From: Candidatus Bathyarchaeota archaeon
GTDB taxonomy: Archaea > Thermoproteota > Bathyarchaeia > Bathyarchaeales > SOJC01
NCBI GenBank assembly: GCA_023131225.1
Contig: JAGLZW010000028.1
Span: 1-55,080, forward strand
DNA length: 55,080 nt
Reading direction: 5' to 3'
Part shown: positions 33,828-42,115 of the stretch, piece after piece
Layout: each line of letters starts with the position of its first letter
How positions within the stretch are numbered: the stretch's first letter is position 1
Position numbers and translations under genes: made by a program
The notes under the pieces: generated by a model
The model's input: the letters and a program-made list of their open reading frames with translations, nothing else
Database searches by the model: none
What the model was told of the DNA's origin: nothing

Positions 33828-34937
33828 TTACCCTACTTCTAGTTCAGCTATTAAGCCCTTTGGTGGATACAAGAACATTTGGCTTTTTTCAGGAGAAAAC
33901 CCAACCGTTACCTCATCAGCTTCTTTGAGCCATTCCCCTCCTAAACTTGGCCTTACAACAGTGATGGAATCGTCATTAGCTAAGCGAATTTCGTAGCGAA
34001 TGTCTGTTCCTTCAAATCGAACTTTTTCAATAACTCCATTTAATTCGTTGACCAATTTTCTCCGTCCCTTCACTATCTCGAAAGCTTCGGGTCTAACTGC
34101 CAAGACAATCCTTTCGTCTATCTGAGAAGCCTCATTTTTCCTTGCGCCAACTTTCAGGTCACCGCGTAACTTTACAATGGTCTTGTCATCTTCCACTCCG
34201 ATCACTCGTCCCTCGAGGAAATTGGATTCTCCGATAAAGTTGGCTATAAAAATCTGTTGAGGATTCATATATAGCTCGTAAGGCGTTCCCACTTGAAATA
34301 TGCGACCTTTTTTCATAACGGCAATTCTGTCGGAAATAGCCATGGCCTCCGCTTGGTCATGAGTGACGTGAATAGCCGTCAATCCCAAGTCTTCCACAAG
34401 TCGTTTTATCTCGTATCTAAGTTCATTACGAATTTTCGCGTCTAAAGCGCCTAAAGGCTCGTCTAATAACAGAATTTTAGAGCCAGCAGCTAATGCCCTT
34501 GCCACCGCGACACGTTGCATCATACCACCGCTTAGCTCGTGGGGATAAGCATCAGCACGTTTGTCCAGTTTTACCATCTCCAGTGTTTCGCGGCCGAGGC
34601 GTGCAGCCCTTTTCTCTTCCCAAGCCTTTACTCTAGGCCCATAGGTTACGTTGTCGAAAACGTTCATGTGGGGAAACAAGGCGTAAGTTTGAAAAACGAA
34701 GCCGATTCCTCGGTCTTCTGGAGGGACATCGTTGACTAAGGTGTCGTCTATGTAAATTTCTCCTTTGGTTGGTTGAATTAGGCCTGCAATCATTCTGAGT
34801 AGTGTTGTTTTTCCACAGCCACTTGGTCCTATGAGGGAAAAATATTCTTTATCTTGAATTTCTAGGCTGACGTTGTCAACTGCCAAGATTTTCTTTCCGA
34901 AACGTTTTGTTACGCCTTTCAATTGTATTTTCGGCAT
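33828..34937 (-). CDS. ABC importer ATP-binding protein with TOBE domain
   Basis: 369 residues from ATG 34937 (GGTGAG upstream). Walker A GPSGCGKTT, signature LSGGMMQRVAVARAL, Walker B ILLLDEPLGALD and HVTHDQAEAM, then a C-terminal TOBE domain from about residue 275. This is the CUT/iron/sulfate/putrescine type of importer ATPase. It partners the fused permease upstream. The substrate is not readable. Confidence 0.93.
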   Translation of the reverse strand: MPKIQLKGVTKRFGKKILAVDNVSLEIQDKEYFSLIGPSGCGKTTLLRMIAGLIQPTKGEIYIDDTLVNDVPPEDRGIGFVFQTYALFPHMNVFDNVTYGPRVKAWEEKRAARLGRETLEMVKLDKRADAYPHELSGGMMQRVAVARALAAGSKILLLDEPLGALDAKIRNELRYEIKRLVEDLGLTAIHVTHDQAEAMAISDRIAVMKKGRIFQVGTPYELYMNPQQIFIANFIGESNFLEGRVIGVEDDKTIVKLRGDLKVGARKNEASQIDERIVLAVRPEAFEIVKGRRKLVNELNGVIEKVRFEGTDIRYEIRLANDDSITVVRPSLGGEWLKEADEVTVGFSPEKSQMFLYPPKGLIAELEVG

Positions 34938-34956
34938 CAACACTCACCATCCATAT

Positions 34957-36624
34957 CTAATAGACAGCTTTCCTCCCAACTCCTAATTTAAGGAAAAGCA
35001 ACACTATAAAAGAAAGCCCAATAAGGATTCCGCAGCCTAACCCAACATCTGAAGCAGTTGCGGGAATTGTTTCTCGAACCCAGTCCACAAGCAACACTGG
35101 TGCTGTCTTAAGTTGAGACACTACTGCTAGAGTTGCACCAGTTTCACTTACACTTCTCGTCAACACCATGATGGCGCCAGCGAGCAATGAATACTTGGTC
35201 AAGGGTAGAATTATGGTTCGAAACACTGCAAAAGGCTTGGCTCCGTGAATGCGAGCAGCATTTTCTAATTCTATGTCTGTACGCTCTATTGCTGCGGTCA
35301 TAGATCTTACGAAGTAGGGATAAGTGATTGAAAGATGGGCCAAGATTAGCAAGACTATCTCTGGCACGAACGCAAAATTAGTCCAAAAAATACTCAGAGA
35401 AGCTCCCAGAGCCGTAGAAGGCACGATTATTGGAATGTTAACGAGAATGTCCAGAACACCTGAAACAGATCTTCCCATTCTTTTTCGCGCAATCAGAATT
35501 GCCATTGGCAGCCCAGCTAAGATGCTTAGCAATGTGACGAGTGCTGCGACAGAATATGACAAGCCCAGACTTGACCAGTAGTCTTGCCAAATTCCGGAAC
35601 CTGAAACTGCGTTGTTTATGGTGCCATCCATTATCGCTGTAAAGGTAGGTACTGCTACGAAAAGTGAAGGAATGATTACTAACAAAAAGAAGACTAGTAG
35701 TGTTAAGGTGTCTCGGGTGGCAGCTACGCCTTTTGAACTCAGATTTCGCTCAAATGAAGGCCAAACACGTCGAATTGGCACATGTAACCTCTTTCCAAGA
35801 ACAAGGATCACACCGAAAATTGCGCATGAAATTAGTATTAGTATTAGGCTTACGAAGACCAGTGGACCTTGCTGACCATCAATTTTCATGTTTTTCACAA
35901 AAATAGCGCCATTTTCAAACGCCCCAGCCACCATCATAGTTGCTCCAGTTTCACTAATTGACCGAGCAAAAGCCAACACAAAAGCACCAATCAAACTAGG
36001 CTTCAAAATTGGAAAGGTTACAGTTCTATATACGGTGAAAGTTGAAGCTCCCAAAGTTCTAGCTGCTTCTTCAGAAGTACGCTGATAATCGAGAAGCGCT
36101 CCAACCATGACCCGTACAACAACTGGAAAAGAAAAAACGAAGTGAAGAAGTATTACGAGAAGCCACCCTGGAGAAATCAGACTGCCACCAAAAAGCGACG
36201 AAATCCCTTGAGGACCACTCCAAAATAAAAGCAGAGAATAACCCAGAGTAACGGTGGGAACCACAAAAGGAATGTCCGCGAGCGTATCTACAACGTTTAT
36301 CCATCTGGATTTCCCTCTTGAAATAAACCAAGCTGTAGGTATTCCAGCGACAAGGTCGATTATGGAAACAAAAATGGCAACTCCAAAGGAAGCCCAAATG
36401 GCATTAGTCGCTCTGGACATTAACTCCGGGTTTTCAGTAATTTCGCCAATCAGGTTCCATTTTAGGCCTATTCCGAAAATAGGTGGGACTAGAATCAACA
36501 CGAGAAAGAAAAGTATGGCTCCAACGTAGATGCTGTATGCGATTGTTCGATGAGACGAAAGTTTATCGAGGATTGTTACTTTGAATTTGGGCAATTTTAC
36601 TTTTCTCTCTCGCTTTCTGTTCAT
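34957..36624 (-). CDS. ABC importer permease, two fused membrane domains
   Basis: 555 residues containing two complete binding-protein-dependent permease domains, about six helices each. Each half has its EAA loop: EEAARTLGASTFTVYRTVTFPI and ENAARIHGAKPFAVFRTIILPL (slightly degenerate). Fused permeases of this layout move Fe3+, thiamine or phosphonates. No periplasmic/lipoprotein binding protein lies nearby. Twenty bases separate it from the ATPase gene. Confidence 0.92.
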   Translation of the reverse strand: MNRKRERKVKLPKFKVTILDKLSSHRTIAYSIYVGAILFFLVLILVPPIFGIGLKWNLIGEITENPELMSRATNAIWASFGVAIFVSIIDLVAGIPTAWFISRGKSRWINVVDTLADIPFVVPTVTLGYSLLLFWSGPQGISSLFGGSLISPGWLLVILLHFVFSFPVVVRVMVGALLDYQRTSEEAARTLGASTFTVYRTVTFPILKPSLIGAFVLAFARSISETGATMMVAGAFENGAIFVKNMKIDGQQGPLVFVSLILILISCAIFGVILVLGKRLHVPIRRVWPSFERNLSSKGVAATRDTLTLLVFFLLVIIPSLFVAVPTFTAIMDGTINNAVSGSGIWQDYWSSLGLSYSVAALVTLLSILAGLPMAILIARKRMGRSVSGVLDILVNIPIIVPSTALGASLSIFWTNFAFVPEIVLLILAHLSITYPYFVRSMTAAIERTDIELENAARIHGAKPFAVFRTIILPLTKYSLLAGAIMVLTRSVSETGATLAVVSQLKTAPVLLVDWVRETIPATASDVGLGCGILIGLSFIVLLFLKLGVGRKAVY

Positions 36625-36663
36625 TCAAGGCGTATATCGAGGTTTTCAAACAGGGGGCAACGC

Positions 36664-37323
36664 TTAGAATTCTCTTGTAGACGCAAGGATTCTCACGTAG
36701 TCTGCAGTGTCATCACATGAATCGGCTACATGCTCCATTTCTTCTGCCAAGTCTCGAAGGAAAAGCACTGTTGCCGCGTTCATTTCGTCTGAATGTTGAA
36801 GAAGAAGTTCCTTTATCTCTTGGTATTTTTCGTCGATTTCGCCCTCTATTTTGTCAATCGTTATTGCAAGTCTTTTTGCTTCAGGTGGGTTTGTTCCAAG
36901 CGCTTCAATTGCTCGACGCAAGATCTTTGCACATTCAACTAGTTTGGTTGCTATGCAAACAAGGGGTTTCCAGAAAATCTCTGGAATCTTCGTCTTAAGT
37001 ATCATATCAACGCTTCTCGCCGCATCTTTAACATGGTCCGCCATCTCGTCCAATCTTTTAACAAGATGCATTATGTCTTCGCGGTCTTGAGGAGGCATCG
37101 TGTTTTTCGTTAGTTCTTCAAAAATTGTCCTTCGCAGCTCATCAATCTCGTGTTCAATTTTAGACAAATGCCTAATGTGAGATTCAGCTTCTTTTTTGCT
37201 GTTTTTCGCAGCCGCCGCCACGGCTTTCCGCAAATCCACAACCGTGTCTGTTGCCAGAATCATCTGTCTATCTGCAAGTTCAAGAACCCTAGATTTTCGC
37301 CTTCTTGCAAACCATCTTTCCAT
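36664..37323 (-). CDS. DUF47/PhoU-like protein
   Basis: A 219-residue, all-helical protein of the DUF47 (TIGR00153) family: KIEHEIDELRRTIFEEL, DREDIMHLVKRLDEMADHVKDAARSVD and EEMEHVADSCDDTADYVRIL. The E-x-x-x-D repeats bind metal clusters. Family members modulate phosphate transport, often next to Pit permeases. Here it precedes the ABC importer by 39 bases, suggesting joint expression. Start ATG 37323 behind AAAGGTGA; GTG 37332 is an alternative. Confidence 0.88.
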   Translation of the reverse strand: MERWFARRRKSRVLELADRQMILATDTVVDLRKAVAAAAKNSKKEAESHIRHLSKIEHEIDELRRTIFEELTKNTMPPQDREDIMHLVKRLDEMADHVKDAARSVDMILKTKIPEIFWKPLVCIATKLVECAKILRRAIEALGTNPPEAKRLAITIDKIEGEIDEKYQEIKELLLQHSDEMNAATVLFLRDLAEEMEHVADSCDDTADYVRILASTREF

Positions 37324-37388
37324 AATTCTCACCTTTTCTCAGAATCATATTTGTTAGTTACCTATTACTTTTTGGTTTTTAACTAAAT

Positions 37389-37410
37389 TGGTGCTCCGGT
37401 CGAGATTCGT
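37389..37410 (-). pseudogene. tRNA-Glu 3'-end fragment
   Basis: TGGTGCTCCGGTCGAGATTCG differs at two positions from the 3' end of the intact tRNA-Glu(UUC) at 37748, same orientation, 359 bases away. It resembles a degenerate attachment-site copy. Confidence 0.55.
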
Positions 37411-37515
37411 TAAAAAAGTGCAAATCCCTAACAAGTGAAAGCTTTGTTTTCGGCAGAAATTAGCGGTCTGCTTATATGCGACAGAAAAAGAGGAGGTTAT
37501 TGACTGATTCGCTTC

Positions 37516-37692
37516 TTAGGGCGAACAAGAGCTTTTTCCTTCTTCTTCAGCGATTATTTTTGTAATTCGTTCCTGCTCTGCTTGTTTGCATTGCTCATAT
37601 TTTTCGCAGTGGTGAACGTCTACGCATAACTCTTTAGATACGCCTAAGTCTTGCCAAACGATACATTCTTCTCGTGTTCCCTGTCGTTTCAT
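37516..37692 (-). CDS. Small Cys-rich protein, 58 aa
   Basis: 58 residues with Cys10, Cys23, Cys29 and Cys35 plus His26/His27 (CVDVHHCEKYEQC), followed by a charged helix (QAEQERITKIIAEEE) and Cys56. A GGGGTG stretch lies about ten bases ahead of ATG 37692. The pattern suits a metal- or cluster-binding protein. No family recognised. It is the only gene between the tRNA-Glu fragment and the intact tRNA-Glu. Confidence 0.6.
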   Translation of the reverse strand: MKRQGTREECIVWQDLGVSKELCVDVHHCEKYEQCKQAEQERITKIIAEEEGKSSCSP

Positions 37693-37747
37693 GTTAGTTT
37701 ACACCCCAAAAAAAGAGTTAGAGAGTTAGGGATTTAAACAATATGAT

Positions 37748-37844
37748 TGGTGCTCCGGCCGGGATTCGAACCCGGGTCTCCGGCTCGAAAGGCCGGAATA
37801 CTTAACCGGGCTATATTCGGCAGACAAAACGCTTCTACCGGAGC
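37748..37844 (-). tRNA. tRNA-Glu (anticodon TTC) with apparent D-arm intron
   Basis: Acceptor GCTCCGG/CCGGAGC, anticodon stem CCGGC/GCCGG with loop CTTTCGA (anticodon TTC), T loop TTCGAAT, encoded CCA. The D arm carries about 19 extra bases after position 10 (37816-37834); removing them gives GTAT/GTAT pairing with G-U closures and a normal loop. An intron at a non-canonical D-arm position is the simplest reading; a defective gene is the alternative. Confidence 0.8.
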
Positions 37845-38060
37845 CCATTCTCGGAGCACTATCCAGATTAACGGTTCTTTCGAATAAATCCTTCTATTAT
37901 TCGCTGAACCTAACTATATTTTGGAGCGGTTGAGCACCAAACCTGCAGGGCTAAACTAATTTGCCTCTTTTTGAGATACCTTGCAGAAAAAGGAAGCAAA
38001 AATCAGTTTTTTCAGCTAACAAAATTTTTACGTATAATGTAGGTCTGTAAATGAATGTTG

Positions 38061-39404
38061 TTAGGCTTCAGCGCATAAGTATTTGTCTTTTTGGAGCTCT
38101 AGGGGGCACCCGCCTCCGCAAATGTGTAGCTGCGGGCAGTCTTTGCATTTTGGTTCTGCATATTCTCTGTTTCTAAGTTGTAGGGCGAGGGGGTGTTTCC
38201 AAATTTTTTTCCAGTTATCTTTGAGAATGTTGCCTAGGCTTTCAAAATAGCTTTGGCATGGGTAAACGTCGCCGTTGGGTGCAACGCACATGTTAATTAA
38301 CGCGGCTGTGCAGGATTTTACACCTAAACCTAGTTTGACAGGATCGAGGCGGCAGTACTGAGTCGGTGTGTACCACAGAAATTTTAGTCCAAGATGGCCT
38401 GCTTTTTCTCTGATCTTGGGAAGAAGCTCTTTCAACGTTTCAATTGATAGGGCAAATTCGTCGCTTACTTGGATGGCTTTTCCAGAGTATATTAGGCTGT
38501 TGCAGCCAAAAGTTGCGATGCCTAGCTTCTTAATGAAATCTATGGTGTCTAAGAAATCGGCTGCGTTGTATTTGTTGAGTGTGGTGTTTGTTGTAACATA
38601 GATTTGTGTGTTCACTGCGTTTTTGATTCCGGCAACGGTTTCTTTCCAGCTTCCTTTCTTGCCGGTGATTTTGTCGTGGATGACGGCTTTGTGTGATTCT
38701 AGGGTTATTTGGGTAAAGTCTAATCCCGCGTTTTCCAAGGATTCTACGTATTTTTTGTTTTGTAGTCTTCTTCCATTCGTGATGAGCCCCGTTACTATGC
38801 CTGTTTCTTGGGCATGTTTTAACAGTTCAGCCAGGTCTTCTCGCAGGGTTGGTTCTCCGCCCGTGAAGGTTGCGATGAATACTCCAATCTGCTCCAGTTT
38901 GTTGATGACTTCTCTCCATTGTTGGGTTGTGAGTTCGGCGGTTTTGTGGGGTCCGCCAGCATAACAGTGGATGCAGTTGTTTTGACATTGAAAGGTTAAT
39001 GCCAGATCCATTCTTAGGGGGGCAGACAGTGGTTGCGTGAAGGGTTCAACTTGCTTTACGTCAAGATATGAAATTGGACAAACTTCTTCAGTTTGTGCAA
39101 GGGTGCTTATTGAAAAAATTAGTTTTTCATGTTCTTCACGGGCTGTCTCCGTTTTTACACGATAAATTTTCCTTATGTTCTTGACTGCTTCTTCCACTGG
39201 GATTCCCTGCATTAGAAAGTAGGCGTGGGCTGTTGCGGTTTCATTTAGATACAGAACGGTGTTGGCGTTGATGACCAGTAGTCCTTGGCCGCTGGGCTCC
39301 ACTCGAAGCTGCAAGGCCATCCTTGCGAAATCTCCAACTCCTCTGTACGTGTAGCGACCCGTAGGGATCTTGGAATGTTTGAAGGCTTTCCGAAGGAAAC
39401 TCAA
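38061..39404 (-). CDS. Radical SAM/SPASM peptide-modifying enzyme with PqqD-like N-terminus
   Basis: 447 residues. Residues 30-105 resemble a PqqD-like RiPP recognition element (LLVINANTVLYLNETA ... IPVEEAVKNI). The radical SAM core has the cluster motif C140-x3-C144-x2-C147 and GGEP at 182-185. The C-terminus is a SPASM domain with about ten cysteines (for example CVAPNGDVYPC, CKDCPQLHICGGGC) for auxiliary clusters. This is the layout of enzymes that modify ribosomal peptides, such as sactisynthases. Start TTG 39404 lies 13 bases past the upstream stop, with AGGAGG nine bases ahead. The proposed substrate is the Cys tail of the upstream protein (inference). Confidence 0.9.
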   Translation of the reverse strand: MSFLRKAFKHSKIPTGRYTYRGVGDFARMALQLRVEPSGQGLLVINANTVLYLNETATAHAYFLMQGIPVEEAVKNIRKIYRVKTETAREEHEKLIFSISTLAQTEEVCPISYLDVKQVEPFTQPLSAPLRMDLALTFQCQNNCIHCYAGGPHKTAELTTQQWREVINKLEQIGVFIATFTGGEPTLREDLAELLKHAQETGIVTGLITNGRRLQNKKYVESLENAGLDFTQITLESHKAVIHDKITGKKGSWKETVAGIKNAVNTQIYVTTNTTLNKYNAADFLDTIDFIKKLGIATFGCNSLIYSGKAIQVSDEFALSIETLKELLPKIREKAGHLGLKFLWYTPTQYCRLDPVKLGLGVKSCTAALINMCVAPNGDVYPCQSYFESLGNILKDNWKKIWKHPLALQLRNREYAEPKCKDCPQLHICGGGCPLELQKDKYLCAEA

Positions 39405-39417
39405 ATGTTACGACCTC

Positions 39418-41034
39418 CTACCCTGCACCCCCACCGGCACAGGCGCAAGCACATGAAACGCATGCACAGGCACATGCACAGGCTGCGCAGGCACATACGC
39501 AGCTTGAGCCGTGGTGTGCAGGTTTATGTGAAGTCCGCGGAGGTGGAGCTGCTGGGATTATTGCATTCGCAAATATTTCAAGATTAGCTACAATGCTGTT
39601 AGACGTGTTTTCTATTGCTGTCGCAATGTTGTTGGCGAAGTCTGCCCCTGGGATCTTGGGCGGAGATTTAGCTTTAGCTGGTGCGTCTATGTTAGGTTTG
39701 TATGTAGGTCGGGGATGATACTGCTGATAGCTGTACCAGTACCAGAACCAGAAAGGAGTCGGTTCAAAGACTCGGTTCTTGAAAGTTGTTTCGGTTCTCG
39801 CACGGTGTTGTGGGTCGAGAAGCAGCCATAGGAGTTGTTCATCATACGCTTTGGAGGCTAGCTCCGATGTCCCAGCCTGCTCTACTTGTCTCCAAGCTTT
39901 TTCAACTATCTTTCTGTAGTAGTCGATGGTGTCGCGTCTACAATAGCCCCGAAGTTTCTCTTCAACCGAGCGACGCAGAAATAAGATCGTCTCAGCCAAC
40001 ATTTCTTCATCTAACATGCCGTCTTCTTTTATCGCTTTTAAGAAATCTATTTCATAGTATCGAAGTGGTGTCCCGCCTAGCTCACTGGGTTTTTTACTCT
40101 TGAAGGGCTCCATAACCCTCAGCGTCACTGAAGGTTTGGTGGCTGTGACCCAGACGGCTCTCTTCTTTAAAAGGCTATAAAGAATCTCGGTCACTATCAT
40201 GTTTGGTTTTAAGAAGAGATAAGAGGCTTCTACGGCTGTAAGGCCGCGCCTTATCCCAAGAGCTTCCACACTCATTATAGGTTTAAGATAAGGTCTCTTT
40301 CGAAGGGCAATTGCTATGAGCCCAACTATCAAGGACAAGACTATCAGAACAGCGATCCATGGACCATATGTTTGCAGGAAGCTTGGTTGAACCTCGTAGT
40401 GTTGAACGAATTCTTCGGGGAATGAAACTCCAAAAGTATATTTCTGACTTGGAGCTAGGTTGTGTCGCTCCCAATAAACAGCGAAGTTGCCATCTTCATA
40501 ATCAGCGTTATCCCATTCTACACTTGTCAATGTCTTGAGGTTGCTCTCCGTGACTCCGGGAGGTGTAACAATTTGGACGCGAAGATCATCTATTCTCACA
40601 GGAAACCACGTCGGCGTAAATTGCATTCCCACATTGCCAGGATTCTGCGTGTCTTCCCATATCATGTGTCCCACGTTGGTTGTAAGGTTAAATCGAACGC
40701 TTTCCCCAGCGTTGAGATCTTCCACGTCAACCCGCACTTTGTAATCGTCTTGATGGCTTGAATCCACAGCGTCCAATTCATTGTTGTTCTCGTCAAAAGC
40801 TTGGCCGATTGTAAAGTCATAATTGGGTTGGCCGATTTCAACCCAGTGTAGTACTCCTTCATCGCAGACGATTGTGACGTCGTAGAGAATGTCTACTGTT
40901 CCGTCCTGGTTTATCCATATTTTAACCCATTCGTGCTCCAGATGGTACACGAGGTTCTGAGCTTCCACAGAGAGAACTCCCATTGACAAAACAAGAATTA
41001 AAATGCAAAGCATAGGAAGTTGCAGCCTTACCAT
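39418..41034 (-). CDS. DUF2207-like membrane protein with alternating Cys-Ala C-terminal tail
   Basis: 538 residues: signal peptide 1-25 (cleavage after VEA), an external beta-rich domain 27-220, a transmembrane helix 224-245, then a cytoplasmic region to about 430, an aromatic stretch (FWFWYWYSYQQY, 429-440), a Pro/Ala linker, and a tail with ten cysteines at 512, 514, 516, 519, 521, 523, 525, 528, 530 and 532 ending GGGAG. The tail is mainly Cys-Ala dipeptides and would lie inside the cell. Domain order resembles DUF2207 proteins. It overlaps the upstream gene by seven bases and precedes the radical SAM gene. Function unknown; the tail is a likely target for modification or metal binding. 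Confidence 0.85.
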   Translation of the reverse strand: MVRLQLPMLCILILVLSMGVLSVEAQNLVYHLEHEWVKIWINQDGTVDILYDVTIVCDEGVLHWVEIGQPNYDFTIGQAFDENNNELDAVDSSHQDDYKVRVDVEDLNAGESVRFNLTTNVGHMIWEDTQNPGNVGMQFTPTWFPVRIDDLRVQIVTPPGVTESNLKTLTSVEWDNADYEDGNFAVYWERHNLAPSQKYTFGVSFPEEFVQHYEVQPSFLQTYGPWIAVLIVLSLIVGLIAIALRKRPYLKPIMSVEALGIRRGLTAVEASYLFLKPNMIVTEILYSLLKKRAVWVTATKPSVTLRVMEPFKSKKPSELGGTPLRYYEIDFLKAIKEDGMLDEEMLAETILFLRRSVEEKLRGYCRRDTIDYYRKIVEKAWRQVEQAGTSELASKAYDEQLLWLLLDPQHRARTETTFKNRVFEPTPFWFWYWYSYQQYHPRPTYKPNIDAPAKAKSPPKIPGADFANNIATAIENTSNSIVANLEIFANAIIPAAPPPRTSHKPAHHGSSCVCACAACACACACVSCACACAGGGAG

Positions 41035-41375
41035 TTCGGTTCCTCGGCCACCTCAACCGTGTGTCCACAATAGCTGCAAGTCGCATATGGCACACCCTCT
41101 ACAATTTTTATCCTATCGGGCTGAATTGAAGCCCCACAATTAGGGCACTTTATGGGGACAGCCTTCATCTCCCCCGAAAACTCAACTCTGTGAATTATCT
41201 CAGTAGGTTTCCTACCAATGATGTACAGAGTGGCTATTACTCCAAAACCTGCCATGAACAAAATCGCAGCAACCGCCAACCTCATAGGAGCATATGCAGA
41301 AGCAAGGGCAAACACTATCCCAAAGAAGAAAAGAATAATTACAACAATAGCACCAAGCAAAAATTTTAAGTCCAT
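41028..41375 (-). CDS. Membrane protein with C-terminal zinc ribbon
   Basis: 115 residues from ATG 41375. Two transmembrane helices (about 4-24 and 31-52) precede a cytoplasmic zinc ribbon with CPNCGASI and CSYCGHTV. It is the first gene of a three-gene operon and overlaps the DUF2207-like gene by seven bases. It may tether or present the partner proteins at the membrane (inference). An in-frame ATG at 41399 gives eight more residues. Confidence 0.8.
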   Translation of the reverse strand: MDLKFLLGAIVVIILFFFGIVFALASAYAPMRLAVAAILFMAGFGVIATLYIIGRKPTEIIHRVEFSGEMKAVPIKCPNCGASIQPDRIKIVEGVPYATCSYCGHTVEVAEEPKW

Positions 41376-41505
41376 AAAAGAAAAGCACGCAGTTCTCATA
41401 ATTCAACTTTTCGCATACAAGCGCGCGCATGTCGAGTGTGAAAGGTGTGCTATCTTGTCTTTTAGAGTTAAAATTTTGTCCAACCAACCAACTGCTTTTA
41501 ATAGC

Positions 41506-41540
41506 TGACGCTTGAGCCTGAATATGGAAAGCAAGCGTCA
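41506..41540. promoter_or_regulatory. 9-bp inverted repeat over a leaderless start
   Basis: TGACGCTTG (41506-41514) and CAAGCGTCA (41532-41540) are a perfect inverted repeat around ATG 41524. A TATA-like CTTTTAATAG lies at 41494-41503. It could be an operator or an mRNA hairpin hiding the start. Confidence 0.55.
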
Positions 41541-41697
41541 GCATGATATCGCTCGCTCGCAACTGAAAATGGACCGAAAGTTGAAAGAACCAAGAGGCAG
41601 GAGATTGAAACTCTAATCAACGAAGAGGCTCTACTCTTAGCTAAATTTCTGAGAGATGAAAGAAAGAGTTGGGTTCCTAGAATTGCTATTCCTTGAG
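41524..41697 (+). pseudogene. Frameshifted small gene ahead of metallopeptidase
   Basis: ATG 41524 opens a frame (MESKRQHDIARSQ) that stops after 30 codons, while an overlapping frame without a start codon (from about 41557) encodes a protein-like stretch KRQEIETLINEEALLLAKFLRDERKSWVPRI and stops at 41697, just before the next gene. The two parts together look like one gene with a frameshift. A programmed shift cannot be excluded. No family recognised. Confidence 0.4.
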
Positions 41698-41706
41698 GGA
41701 ATAGCG

Positions 41707-42036
41707 ATGAACATACGCATTCCTTCTAAGAAGGTCTGCGAGAACTTTCACTTAATCTACGAGCTTAAAGGAGCACAGAAAGGAGTAAATGTTCTGACTG
41801 AATACTATGGAATTCAGAAGATGAAGATAATACTGAATGGTAGAAGGGTGATGAGAGCGTGTGAGTGTGATTACTTCGAAGGTATCGCATGCTTCACTAA
41901 GAAAGGGCTGAACAAACGAAACGTCTTGCATGAGTTATATCATCATATCGTGGAAAATAAAGGGCTAGAGATGAGTGACAGAAAAGAAGAAAAGGAAGCG
42001 AGTAGCTTTTCAAGAAAGTTTACTAAAATGCTTTGA
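41707..42036 (+). CDS. IrrE/ImmA-like metallopeptidase, small
   Basis: 109 residues from ATG 41707 (GAGG upstream). HELYHHIVE near residues 78-86 matches the zinc-peptidase HExxH motif with a downstream acidic helix, and the size and layout resemble stand-alone ImmA/IrrE (DUF955-like) domains, which often cleave repressors in mobile elements. Its partner would be the broken gene directly upstream. Confidence 0.65.
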   Translation: MNIRIPSKKVCENFHLIYELKGAQKGVNVLTEYYGIQKMKIILNGRRVMRACECDYFEGIACFTKKGLNKRNVLHELYHHIVENKGLEMSDRKEEKEASSFSRKFTKML

Positions 42037-42054
42037 CCAAAAGAGGGAGACGAG

Positions 42055-42064
42055 TTTTTATATT
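42055..42064 (+). promoter_or_regulatory. TATA box of DNA methyltransferase gene
   Basis: TTTTTATATT at 52-61 bases ahead of the ATG at 42116. Confidence 0.5.
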
Positions 42065-42115
42065 GGACTAAAATGTATAGGTTCATTGAAACTTGAAAGT
42101 GTCAGGAATTAAATA

